A stretch of 30,215 nucleotides of DNA, taken from positions 1 through 30,215 of IMG/VR virus record IMGVR_UViG_3300003937_000102; one strand, written 5' to 3'. Numbering within the stretch: position 1 is the first letter of the stretch; each line of letters begins with the position of its first letter. The stretch comes from a virus. The notes below the pieces were generated by a model. That model saw nothing but the letters and a program-made list of their open reading frames with translations. It was not told where the DNA came from and searched no databases. Shown one piece after another: positions 7,795 to 15,047 of this stretch. The position numbers and the translations under genes are program-made.

Positions 7795-10082
7795 ACGCAG
7801 AAATAAATGTTATAAAGAGTGACGGCACAAAATCAATTATCGATTTAGATAAGATACATGTAATGGTAGAGAAGTCTTGCAGAGGCATCAATGGTGTTTC
7901 TGAATCTTCAGTAGAGATGAATAGTGGTCTACAATTCTTTGATGGTATCACCACAAAAGAGATTCAAAAGATTCTAGTGAAGAGTGCAAGTGATTTGATA
8001 TCACTAGAGAATCCTAACTACCAATTCGTTGCTGCCAGACTGTTATTGTTTGGTATTCAGAAACAAGTATTCAATACTAAGTGGAAAGACTCAGAGATTT
8101 ATCCACCCCTACAAGACTTGATTGAGAGAAACATAGACAAAGGTCTATACACGAAAGACCTAGTAGAGAAATACTCAGACAAAGAACTAAAGAAACTCAA
8201 TTCATATCTAAGACATAGTAGAGACTTTGACTTTACATATGCAGGTCTACAACAAGTCGTAGATAAGTATTTGGTTCAAGATAGGTCAACAGGTACACTA
8301 TTTGAAACGCCTCAGTTCATGTACATGTTGATTGCAATGACATTGTTTCAAGACTATGAATCAGACGATAGATTACTATATGTTCGTAGATACTATGATG
8401 CAGTGAGTATGTTTAAGATTAATATACCAACGCCAGTCATGGCAGGTGTTAGAACACCATTGAAACAGTTTGCATCATGTGTTCTGGTCGATACAGATGA
8501 TTCACTAGACTCATTATTTGCATCTGATATGGCGATTGGTCGATATGTTGCACAAAGGGCAGGTATTGGTATCAATGCAGGTCGTATCAGAGGTTTAGGT
8601 GCAAAGATAAGAGGGGGTGAAGTACAACATACTGGTGTCATTCCATTCTTAAAGAAATTCGAATCAACAGTAAGATGTTGTACTCAGAATGGTGTAAGAG
8701 GGGGTTCTGCTACAGTTCATTTCCCTATCTGGCACCAAGAGATAGAAGACATTATAGTCTTAAAGAACAACAAGGGTACAGAAGACAATAGAGTTAGAAA
8801 ACTAGATTACAGTATTCAGTTATCAGAATTGTTCTATCAGAGATTCTTAAAGAACGAAGACATTACTCTATTCTCACCACATGAAGTACCTGGTTTATAT
8901 GATGCATTTGGTACGCCAGAGTTTGATGAACTCTATGAGAAGTATGAGAGAGCGACTTCAGTACCTAAAAGAAAAGTTAGTGCAAGAGAATTGATTACAG
9001 ATTTATTAAAAGAAAGAGCGGAGACTGGCAGAATCTATATTATGAACATTGACCATTGTAATACTCATAGTTCATTTACTGATAAAGTAAACATGAGTAA
9101 TCTATGTCAAGAGATAACATTGCCAACAGACCCAATAGACCACATTGATGACCATGGGGGTGAGATTGCACTTTGTATATTGAGTGCTGTCAATGTGGGT
9201 GTAGTTAAAGATGATGAACTACAAGACATATGTGAACTTGCAGTGAGGGGTTTAGAAGAACTGATTGATTATCAAGAGTATCCTGTAAAGGCGGCAGAGA
9301 TGTCGACACTCGCAAGAAGAAGTCTTGGTATAGGGTATATTGGTCTTGCACATTATCTTGCAAAACATAGAGTCAAGTATTCGGATCCAGAGGCATGGCA
9401 ACTAGTTCATGACTTGACTGAGAGATTTCAATACTACTTACTAAGGGCATCAAATCAACTTGCAAAAGAAAAGGGTAAATGTGACTACTTCGACAGAACT
9501 AAGTATGCACAAGGTTTATTACCAATTGACACATACAAAAAAGATGTTGACTCAATTGTGAAACCAGTATATACTAGAGATTGGGAATATTTAAGGGCAG
9601 AGATATTGACTCATGGTTTAAGACACTCAACACTTACAGCACAAATGCCAAGTGAATCGTCTTCAGTTGTATGTAATGCAACTAATGGTATTGAACCACC
9701 TAGAGACCATCTCTCAGTTAAGAAGAGTAAGAAAGGTACATTGAAACAGATAGTGCCTCAGTATTCTACTCTTAAGAGTGCATACACATTGCTATGGGAT
9801 ATGCCAGACAACACTGGTTATATCAATGTAGTTGCAGTGATGCAGAAGTTCTTTGACCAAGGTATTAGTGGTAACTGGTCATATAATCCAGAACAATACC
9901 CTAACAATGAAGTACCTGTGTCAGTAATGGCGAAAGACTTATTGAACACCTATAAATATGGATGGAAGACTTCTTACTACCAGAATACTATGGATGGTAA
10001 AGTCGAAGATGTTGTACAAGATGAACTTGCACCATCACAAATTGAAGAAGGAGATGAAGACTGCGATGCCTGTGCCATTTGA
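7791..10082 (+). CDS. nrdA: Ribonucleoside-diphosphate reductase alpha subunit, class Ia
   Basis: The 763-aa product matches E. coli NrdA in length (761). The N-terminal ATP-cone-like region starts INVIKSDGTKSIIDLDKI. Active-site residues are all present: C230 (QFASCVLVD), N437-L-C439-Q-E441 (same numbering as E. coli), the radical-transfer pair Y729-Y730 (TSYYQNTMDG), and the C-terminal redox pair C758-x2-C761 that is re-reduced by glutaredoxin. PSESSSVVCNATNGIEPPR is the conserved substrate-site segment. It converts NDPs to dNDPs for phage DNA synthesis with the NrdB encoded at 11001. It overlaps primase upstream and the dioxygenase gene downstream, so replication and precursor supply are co-expressed. 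Confidence 0.97.
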   Translation: MNAEINVIKSDGTKSIIDLDKIHVMVEKSCRGINGVSESSVEMNSGLQFFDGITTKEIQKILVKSASDLISLENPNYQFVAARLLLFGIQKQVFNTKWKDSEIYPPLQDLIERNIDKGLYTKDLVEKYSDKELKKLNSYLRHSRDFDFTYAGLQQVVDKYLVQDRSTGTLFETPQFMYMLIAMTLFQDYESDDRLLYVRRYYDAVSMFKINIPTPVMAGVRTPLKQFASCVLVDTDDSLDSLFASDMAIGRYVAQRAGIGINAGRIRGLGAKIRGGEVQHTGVIPFLKKFESTVRCCTQNGVRGGSATVHFPIWHQEIEDIIVLKNNKGTEDNRVRKLDYSIQLSELFYQRFLKNEDITLFSPHEVPGLYDAFGTPEFDELYEKYERATSVPKRKVSARELITDLLKERAETGRIYIMNIDHCNTHSSFTDKVNMSNLCQEITLPTDPIDHIDDHGGEIALCILSAVNVGVVKDDELQDICELAVRGLEELIDYQEYPVKAAEMSTLARRSLGIGYIGLAHYLAKHRVKYSDPEAWQLVHDLTERFQYYLLRASNQLAKEKGKCDYFDRTKYAQGLLPIDTYKKDVDSIVKPVYTRDWEYLRAEILTHGLRHSTLTAQMPSESSSVVCNATNGIEPPRDHLSVKKSKKGTLKQIVPQYSTLKSAYTLLWDMPDNTGYINVVAVMQKFFDQGISGNWSYNPEQYPNNEVPVSVMAKDLLNTYKYGWKTSYYQNTMDGKVEDVVQDELAPSQIEEGDEDCDACAI

Positions 10083-11001
10083 TGAAAAAACTATAGAATA
10101 TAAGTGTGTAGACGAGAATATCGCTAAGTGGAAAGACCAACAATCTGCTACACTTAGGGGTAAAACAAACCCAATGACATGGCAGTTTATGAAGAACAAA
10201 TATGTTGTTGTCAGAGACTTCTTACCACAACACATGATTACCTTTGCGATGGATGTGTGGAAATCAGCAGAATACACCGATACTGCAACCACATTAGAAA
10301 CACATGACATTACATATAAGAACCCCCAATCATCTAGGGGAACGAGTTCTGGAAAGTATTGTTCGCCATGGGGTAATGCATTGTCTCATTACATACATGA
10401 GAAACTAAAAGACTGTTTTGACATGACTTTAGAAGAGACATATTCATTCACCAGAAAGTATGTTAGAGGTGCCTATCTTGGTTCACATACTGATAGACCT
10501 TCATGTGAGGTCAGTGCAACATTGTGTTTAGATTACAAAACAGACGACAACACACCATGGACAATATGGTTGAGAAATGATAAGAACTATGCAGGTGTAG
10601 ATGCAGAACAAGTTAAGAATGAATCACAAGATTTTAATCATAGAGACAGACTAAAGAATAATTGTATTGCAGTTGACTTAGAACCTGGTGATATATTATT
10701 GTATCAAGGTCCTAACATACCACATTGGAGAGATGAATTCTTAGGTGATTACAGTTATCATATATTTTCGCATTTTGTGAATTCAAATTCTATGATGCAA
10801 CATATACCAGACTTTCATCATGGCGATGAAAGACGCCCTAAGACATCATTAAACCTAGATGGTAGAGAACATAGATGGTCAAATGACAATGACACATATG
10901 GTGAACAATCAAAAATCTTTAATGATAAATACTATGCCACAGATTATGGGCAATTCGTAAATTACTATGATGATTTAGAAGAAATAGAGAGTAAGAGATA
11001 A
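10066..11001 (+). CDS. 2OG-Fe(II) dioxygenase-like protein between nrdA and nrdB
   Basis: The 311-aa product starts best at ATG 10066, with GAAGGAG at 10047-10053. A longer frame opening at 9958 lies inside nrdA and reads as junk. The metal triad is visible as H141-x-D143 (YLGSHTDRPS) and H220 (PNIPHWRD) within a jelly-roll pattern (DLEPGDILLYQG). The usual Arg that binds 2-oxoglutarate is not obvious: the segment after H220 reads GDYSYHIFSHF. The substrate is unknown. Known: marine T4-like phages often carry such enzymes near RNR genes. Inferred: protein or nucleotide hydroxylation. It overlaps nrdA by 17 bases and nrdB by 1. Confidence 0.82.
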   Translation: MPVPFDEKTIEYKCVDENIAKWKDQQSATLRGKTNPMTWQFMKNKYVVVRDFLPQHMITFAMDVWKSAEYTDTATTLETHDITYKNPQSSRGTSSGKYCSPWGNALSHYIHEKLKDCFDMTLEETYSFTRKYVRGAYLGSHTDRPSCEVSATLCLDYKTDDNTPWTIWLRNDKNYAGVDAEQVKNESQDFNHRDRLKNNCIAVDLEPGDILLYQGPNIPHWRDEFLGDYSYHIFSHFVNSNSMMQHIPDFHHGDERRPKTSLNLDGREHRWSNDNDTYGEQSKIFNDKYYATDYGQFVNYYDDLEEIESKR

Positions 11002-12098
11002 TGACAGTTTTTAATAAGAAAAATATTGACTTCACAAAGAACAAGATATTCTTTGGCGAAGAATTAAACACACAAAGATTCGATGAGTTCAAGTATCCGA
11101 TATTTGATAAACTCACTCAGACACAATTAGGATTCTTCTGGAGACCAGAAGAAGTATCACTACAGAAAGATAGAAGTGATTACCAACAACTAACAGATGC
11201 ACAAAAACATATATTCACATCTAACTTAAGATATCAAACTTTACTTGACTCAGTTCAAGGCAGAGCGCCATCCATAGCATTTTTACCGTTTGTCACTCTA
11301 CCTGAACTTGAGTCGTGTATTATCACATGGGACTTCATGGAGACTATTCATAGTAGAAGTTATACTCACATTATAAAGAACATCTATAGTGACCCTAGTG
11401 ATATATTCGATACGATTATAGATGAACCTGCAATCGTTAAGAGGGCAGAGATGGTGACAGAGAAGTATGACCACTTCATTGAACTTGGTCGTAGAAGATT
11501 GTTAGGTCTAAAAGTAGATGACTATGACCTGTATAAGGCATTGTATCTTGCATTGATATCAGTCAACATACTAGAGGGTGTAAGATTCTTTGTATCATTC
11601 GCCTGTAGTTTTGCATTTGGTGAACTCAAACTCATGGAAGGCAGTGCGAAGATTATCTCATTCATTTCCAGAGATGAAGCACAACACCTTGCAATCACTC
11701 AACACATACTTAAATGTTATAAGAATCAAGAAAACGACTCACTCATGCATAAAGTTATGAAAGATTGTGAATCAGAAGTGTACTCAATGTATGAAGATGC
11801 AGTCGCCCAAGAGAAAGAATGGGCAGAGTTCTTGTTCAGAGAGGGTTCTATGATTGGTTTATCAATACCATTACTTGGTAATTACATAGAATACATTTGT
11901 AATAAGAGACTTAGGGCGATTGGTTTAGACCCAATATTCAATGTCTCTTCAACTAACAACCCTTTACCATGGACACAACATTGGTTTAACAGTAGAGGAT
12001 TACAAAACGCACCCCAAGAGACGGAGATTGAATCTTATGTCATTGGTGGTATTAAACAAGATGTCGATGATAACACATTTGACAATTTTACATTATGA
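11001..12098 (+). CDS. nrdB: Ribonucleoside-diphosphate reductase beta subunit, class Ia
   Basis: The 365-aa product follows E. coli NrdB closely along its length. Di-iron ligands D83, E114, H117, E192, E226 and H229 are present, as is the radical tyrosine Y121 (SRSYTHI). The C-terminal tail ends DDNTFDNFTL, the type of tail that docks on the alpha subunit. It generates the tyrosyl radical needed by NrdA. Because all iron ligands and the tyrosine are intact, this is a true class Ia R2, not the tyrosine-less class Ic type. It shares one base with the preceding dioxygenase gene and 4 bases with the following cytochrome gene. Confidence 0.97.
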   Translation: MTVFNKKNIDFTKNKIFFGEELNTQRFDEFKYPIFDKLTQTQLGFFWRPEEVSLQKDRSDYQQLTDAQKHIFTSNLRYQTLLDSVQGRAPSIAFLPFVTLPELESCIITWDFMETIHSRSYTHIIKNIYSDPSDIFDTIIDEPAIVKRAEMVTEKYDHFIELGRRRLLGLKVDDYDLYKALYLALISVNILEGVRFFVSFACSFAFGELKLMEGSAKIISFISRDEAQHLAITQHILKCYKNQENDSLMHKVMKDCESEVYSMYEDAVAQEKEWAEFLFREGSMIGLSIPLLGNYIEYICNKRLRAIGLDPIFNVSSTNNPLPWTQHWFNSRGLQNAPQETEIESYVIGGIKQDVDDNTFDNFTL

Positions 12099-12538
12099 GA
12101 GAATTAGGAATGACATTAATCGGTTGTTTAGTAATAGCAACCTTCTTTACACTTAAAGTATACCCAAACTTAGAATATACAGGATACTCATCAAACACTT
12201 CATGCACTGGTCAGTGTTATGTTGACTATGTTGCATTGAACGGTACAAGTGTAGACATATTAAGGGCGAAACAAGAACTTGCAAATGCAGATGAGTTTAG
12301 TTCAATCAGAAGTTTATGGTCAGGTTGTGCCGCCTGTCATGGTGCAGAAGGTCAAGGTATGGCAGTCTTCCCAGCACTTGCAGGTCAAAGTAGTGATTAC
12401 ATTACTCAAAGACTATATGCATATAAGAATAGAGAAACAGTAGGTGCAATGTCATCTACCATGTGGGCACAGGCAGGTATGTTATCTGATGCAGATATAC
12501 AAACTATAGGTAAATTTATACAACAGGAGTTGAAATGA
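12095..12538 (+). CDS. Membrane-anchored or secreted cytochrome c
   Basis: The 147-aa product begins with a hydrophobic helix (residues about 5-22) that acts as an uncleaved anchor or signal sequence. The heme-binding motif is C78-A-A-C81-H82, within SGCAACHGAEGQGMAVFPALAGQ, which is the class I cytochrome c (c4/c5-like) pattern. Candidate axial Met ligands are M119 or M123 in GAMSSTMWAQ. The C-terminal helix (LSDADIQTIGKFIQQ) is typical. An additional Cys pair (C37, C41) lies between anchor and heme domain. The heme would be attached by the host in the periplasm. Encoded between nrdB and glutaredoxin with 4-base overlaps, so expressed with them. A role in supporting host electron transfer during infection is inferred. 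Confidence 0.88.
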   Translation: MRELGMTLIGCLVIATFFTLKVYPNLEYTGYSSNTSCTGQCYVDYVALNGTSVDILRAKQELANADEFSSIRSLWSGCAACHGAEGQGMAVFPALAGQSSDYITQRLYAYKNRETVGAMSSTMWAQAGMLSDADIQTIGKFIQQELK

Positions 12539-12759
12539 TAGAAATATATGGAAAAACACAATGCCCATATTGTGATATGGCGAAAAAATTATGTGAACAA
12601 CAAGGGTATGACTTTGTATACAAATCACTAGGTACAGATTTTGACAGAGAAGAGATGATGAATACATTTCCAACTGCAAGAACATTTCCTCAGATTAAAG
12701 TGAACGAAGAATCTATTGGTGGGTATACAGAACTACTTGAGTGGCATAACAACAAATGA
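12535..12759 (+). CDS. Glutaredoxin
   Basis: The 74-aa product carries the dithiol active site C10-P-Y-C13, the cis-proline segment T50-F-P52-QI and the glutathione-binding GGY (62-64), in the order and spacing of classical small glutaredoxins. An AGGAG at 12525-12530 precedes the start. It reduces the C-terminal cysteines of NrdA and is therefore the electron donor for the reductase encoded just upstream; T4 NrdC plays the same role. It overlaps both neighbours by 4 bases. Confidence 0.95.
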   Translation: MIEIYGKTQCPYCDMAKKLCEQQGYDFVYKSLGTDFDREEMMNTFPTARTFPQIKVNEESIGGYTELLEWHNNK

Positions 12760-13010
12760 GAATTGTACACCTTTATCTACAGAGAGAACGAGATTGGGAT
12801 GCAATGGATTTGAGATTGAAACATATCTGTAATTCATTGAACCGAGAAGAGTTCGAGGTGAGGGTGTATGTATTGGGGTTAGACTTCTATAAGACTGATA
12901 AGACTTTACCCCATATAGAACTAGATGGTAAGAAAAAGTCAATAGACAACTTTTGGAATGAAACAATAGGCGAAAGAAAACTAGATAATGGAGATTTACT
13001 GCAAGAATAA
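12756..13010 (+). CDS. Small hypothetical protein
   Basis: The 84-aa product starts at an ATGA overlap with the glutaredoxin stop. The second half (EVRVYVLGLDFYKTDKTLPHIELDGKK) has a beta-strand / TLPxIxxDGK pattern faintly like the cis-Pro region of thioredoxin-fold proteins, but there is no CxxC, so this is not called. Its position inside the nucleotide-metabolism operon is the only functional hint. It overlaps the following metallopeptidase gene by 23 bases. Confidence 0.65.
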   Translation: MRIVHLYLQRERDWDAMDLRLKHICNSLNREEFEVRVYVLGLDFYKTDKTLPHIELDGKKKSIDNFWNETIGERKLDNGDLLQE

Positions 13011-13311
13011 TCTATTGTTAGACAAGGCAGTAGAGTATGCGAACACGCTGGGTATCAGTGAGATGCCTGCGATTATCAATATAAAACGATTACCACCATC
13101 ATTCACGCAACAAGGGTTAATCGAACACCCACGAGAACTAGACAATCACATCTACATAAACATATTTGTTAAACTCAACAAAGAGAGATACATCACACTC
13201 GCACACGAAATGGTGCATGTCCGACAGGTACTAAAGGGTGAAGAAATAGACGAAAACGAGGCGTATTTACTTGAGAAAACCCTTGACAATGACCATCGAA
13301 AACGGTTATAA
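12988..13311 (+). CDS. Small zinc metallopeptidase-like protein (HExxH)
   Basis: The 107-aa product has the zinc motif H73-E74-M-V-H77 in ITLAHEMVHVRQ, followed 14 residues later by NEAYLLE, where E91 could be the third ligand. The fold outline (short N-terminal helix, strand NHIYINIFV, metal helix) suits minimal gluzincin or SprT/ImmA-type domains. Such small HExxH proteins are common, uncharacterised genes in marine T4-like phages. The substrate is unknown. The start at 12988 lies inside the previous gene with no good Shine-Dalgarno, so translation is probably coupled. Its 3' end contains the promoter of the next gene. Confidence 0.75.
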   Translation: MEIYCKNNLLLDKAVEYANTLGISEMPAIINIKRLPPSFTQQGLIEHPRELDNHIYINIFVKLNKERYITLAHEMVHVRQVLKGEEIDENEAYLLEKTLDNDHRKRL

Positions 13312-13312
13312 T
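13283..13312 (+). promoter_or_regulatory. Consensus sigma70-type promoter with ATG at the predicted start
   Basis: TTGACA (13283-13288), an 18-bp spacer and TATAAT (13307-13312) match the bacterial consensus perfectly in both boxes. The next gene's ATG is at 13319, only 6 nt after the -10 box, so the mRNA would begin at or next to the start codon. The first bases TTGACAATGACC are shared with the promoter at 21576. Confidence 0.85.
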
Positions 13313-13318
13313 CCTACC

Positions 13319-13828
13319 ATGATGAAAGGAAAAGTAAAAAGAATATTTATCGATATGGACGGTGTACTTGCCGACTTCTTAAGAGGGGTCGAAGGTCCAC
13401 AGTATTTGGGTGAACCACTTACTAATGATGCAGAAGGTCATTCTACATATGACGATAGAAAAGAAGAACTAACAAACAAAAGACTGTTTGCAAACTTACC
13501 CCCAATGGTCGATATGTACGACCTACTCGCATATGTCAGACATTGTGAAGTACCATGGGAAATATTGACTGCCGCTGGTGAAGTCAACAGACACTTAGTA
13601 GTACATGACAAGAACGAATGGATTAAGAGATATGTAGACCCAACAGTTCCAGTGACATGTACATTTACTGGTACTCAAAAGGCGGCATATGCCTTTGAGG
13701 GTTCTGTATTGATTGACGATAGACAAAAGAATATCGATGCATGGATTGATGCAGGTGGTATTGGTATTGTCCATGTAAGTGCAAGAGATACTATAGAACA
13801 ATTAAAGTTGTTAAGAAATAACGACTAA
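13319..13828 (+). CDS. HAD-family 5'(3')-deoxyribonucleotidase-like phosphatase
   Basis: The 169-aa product starts at ATG 13319 (ATGATG), chosen because a perfect promoter ends 6 nt upstream; an in-frame TTG at 13271 would include the promoter. HAD motif I is D12-M-D14-G-V (IFIDMDGVLADF), motif II is ILTAAG (82-87), K121 fits motif III, and motif IV is LIDDRQKNID (131-140). The DMDGVLADF start and size resemble NT5C-type deoxyribonucleotidases, which dephosphorylate dNMPs. A role in nucleotide-pool balance fits its place behind the RNR operon. A different HAD phosphatase specificity is possible. Confidence 0.85.
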   Translation: MMKGKVKRIFIDMDGVLADFLRGVEGPQYLGEPLTNDAEGHSTYDDRKEELTNKRLFANLPPMVDMYDLLAYVRHCEVPWEILTAAGEVNRHLVVHDKNEWIKRYVDPTVPVTCTFTGTQKAAYAFEGSVLIDDRQKNIDAWIDAGGIGIVHVSARDTIEQLKLLRNND

Positions 13829-13831
13829 ATA
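13824..13831 (+). promoter_or_regulatory. Late-like octamer ACTAAATA overlapping a stop codon
   Basis: ACTAAATA contains the TAA stop (13826-13828) of the HAD gene and is followed by 5 nt (CAAGT) and the ATG at 13837. It differs from the T4-like NATAAATA consensus at the second base, but its spacing to the ATG is the same as at 3466, 20430 (-), 24082 and 26327. No Shine-Dalgarno is present. Confidence 0.45.
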
Positions 13832-13836
13832 CAAGT

Positions 13837-14124
13837 ATGGAAAGATTAAAGAGATTGTGGAGTTGGATTCGCAAGACAACTAGATACATATATGAAAGCA
13901 TCAAGTCGATGTTTGTTAAGAGATATCTGGTTACAGTTTCATTCAACAGTGTATATGGTGATTCAGACGATAGACAATTTATCGCCAAGAAAATTTTAGT
14001 ACAAAAAGAGAAACATCTCAAATTTAGAGATGAAGACAACAAAGTAATCGAATACAGAAGTTCAGGTGGGCTGAACTTTATCATAGAAGATTACGAGTAT
14101 GAGTATGGACAAGAAACCGAGTAG
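13837..14124 (+). CDS. Small conserved phage protein of unknown function
   Basis: The 95-aa product has an amphipathic basic N-terminus (MERLKRLWSWIRKTTRYIYES), then a beta-rich region (KRYLVTVSFNSVYGDSDDRQFIAKKI...) ending SSGGLNFIIEDYEYEYG. I recall similar short proteins with a C-terminal SGGLNYxIE motif in marine T4-like phages, function unknown. The amphipathic start could associate with membranes. The 3' end overlaps a 25-codon membrane-peptide ORF. Confidence 0.65.
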   Translation: MERLKRLWSWIRKTTRYIYESIKSMFVKRYLVTVSFNSVYGDSDDRQFIAKKILVQKEKHLKFRDEDNKVIEYRSSGGLNFIIEDYEYEYGQETE

Positions 14125-14182
14125 TGAAGACATATTGTTTTTGTTCTTGTTGTTCGGTGCATTACTCATAGTTATATTATAG
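14105..14182 (+). CDS. Possible 25-aa single-pass membrane peptide
   Basis: The frame reads MDKKPSSEDILFLFLLFGAL and ends LIVIL. It is charged at the start, then has one hydrophobic helix of about 16 residues reaching the C-terminus. It fills the gap between the previous gene and the spanin gene and overlaps the former by 20 bases. No good Shine-Dalgarno. Position next to the spanins makes a lysis-related peptide conceivable, but chance is possible for so short a frame. Confidence 0.4.
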   Translation: MDKKPSSEDILFLFLLFGALLIVIL

Positions 14183-14191
14183 GGAGTAAAT

Positions 14192-14575
14192 ATGAATCAG
14201 TTATTTATTGGTATTATACTCGTACTTGGTCTTGGTGGTTATTACCTCTACAATGAGAATATCACACTGAAAGACAATAACGCCAAGTTAGAGTATGCAG
14301 TAGAAGAACAGAAGGCGGCAATGACCGCAATGAAAGAGTCTTACGAGAAACAAGGTAAGGCATTGTTAAACATGTCAAGACAAAATGCAGAGATAGAGAA
14401 AGAGAAGGCAGAGTATCTATCAATATTTGCACGACATAACCTAGATGTACTCGCACTAAAGAAACCTGGCATGATTGAACTAAGATTCAACAATGCAAGT
14501 GAACAAGTTATGGAGGGACTAGAAGATGATACAGAGAAACTTTACAATATCGGCGCTGATAATACTCCTGAGTAG
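14192..14575 (+). CDS. Inner-membrane spanin (Rz-like)
   Basis: The 127-aa product has an N-terminal membrane anchor (residues about 3-20, LFIGIILVLGLGGYYLY) followed by a long alpha-helical coiled coil (NENITLKDNNAKLEYAVEEQ...AEIEKEKAEYLSIF) and a short C-terminal region. The start follows AGGGAG (14181-14186). The overlap of its last 50 bases with a lipoprotein gene in another frame is the classic Rz/Rz1 arrangement. The two proteins are expected to span the periplasm and fuse inner and outer membranes at lysis. Confidence 0.82.
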   Translation: MNQLFIGIILVLGLGGYYLYNENITLKDNNAKLEYAVEEQKAAMTAMKESYEKQGKALLNMSRQNAEIEKEKAEYLSIFARHNLDVLALKKPGMIELRFNNASEQVMEGLEDDTEKLYNIGADNTPE

Positions 14576-15047
14576 TTGTTCACTACTACCTGAACGAAAG
14601 GTAGAGATAGTCAGTAAACCCCTAGAGATAGAAATCATGCAACCTGATTTACCACGACCAGTAGAATTGACTGCACCCAAATGGTTTGTAGTATCTGAGG
14701 CACGAATAGTAAATCCATGTAAGAGAACATTATCATTTGAACCTAAGAGGTTTGATGATAAAGGTGTAGAACAACTTAAACGACCAAAAACATGTGAGTT
14801 GTCGCAAAGAGACAATCCAGACTGGCCAGAGGGATATACATATCTCGACAGATTCTTAGATGAGATGAAAGACCAGAACAATGGTGAGGTGTTATTTGTC
14901 GCAACATCAGTTGGCGATTACAAAGTCATGGCAGAAGACATGCAAGAACTAAAACGATACATCAAACAAATTGGTGAAGTCGTAATATATTATAGAGAAG
15001 TCACTACAAAGACTGAAGCGAAAGTTAATGAGACCAATAAAGACTAA
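14526..15047 (+). CDS. Outer-membrane lipoprotein spanin (Rz1-like)
   Basis: The 173-aa product has a signal peptide with lipobox L-S-S-C18 (ALIILLSSCSLLPE), so it should be lipidated at C18 and sorted to the outer membrane. A proline-rich stretch follows (EIMQPDLPRPVELTAPK), a usual o-spanin feature. It is longer than lambda Rz1, with extra C-terminal helical sequence and two further Cys (about 63 and 90) that may form a disulfide. It overlaps the i-spanin gene by 50 bases and the next dioxygenase gene by 20. No endolysin or holin was seen in this window. Confidence 0.8.
   Translation: MIQRNFTISALIILLSSCSLLPERKVEIVSKPLEIEIMQPDLPRPVELTAPKWFVVSEARIVNPCKRTLSFEPKRFDDKGVEQLKRPKTCELSQRDNPDWPEGYTYLDRFLDEMKDQNNGEVLFVATSVGDYKVMAEDMQELKRYIKQIGEVVIYYREVTTKTEAKVNETNKD

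Noticed and set aside
9958-10065. N-terminal extension of the dioxygenase gene inside nrdA
   Set aside because: The extra 36 residues read as low-quality sequence in the shadow of the nrdA C-terminus; ATG 10066 has a GAAGGAG upstream.
12756-13010. Second glutaredoxin or thioredoxin-fold protein
   Set aside because: Only a TLPHIELDGK stretch is suggestive; there is no CxxC or single active Cys in the right place.
13271-13318. TTG start for the HAD phosphatase gene
   Set aside because: It would place the perfect TTGACA/TATAAT promoter inside the coding region; ATG 13319 follows the promoter directly and starts the HAD fold normally.
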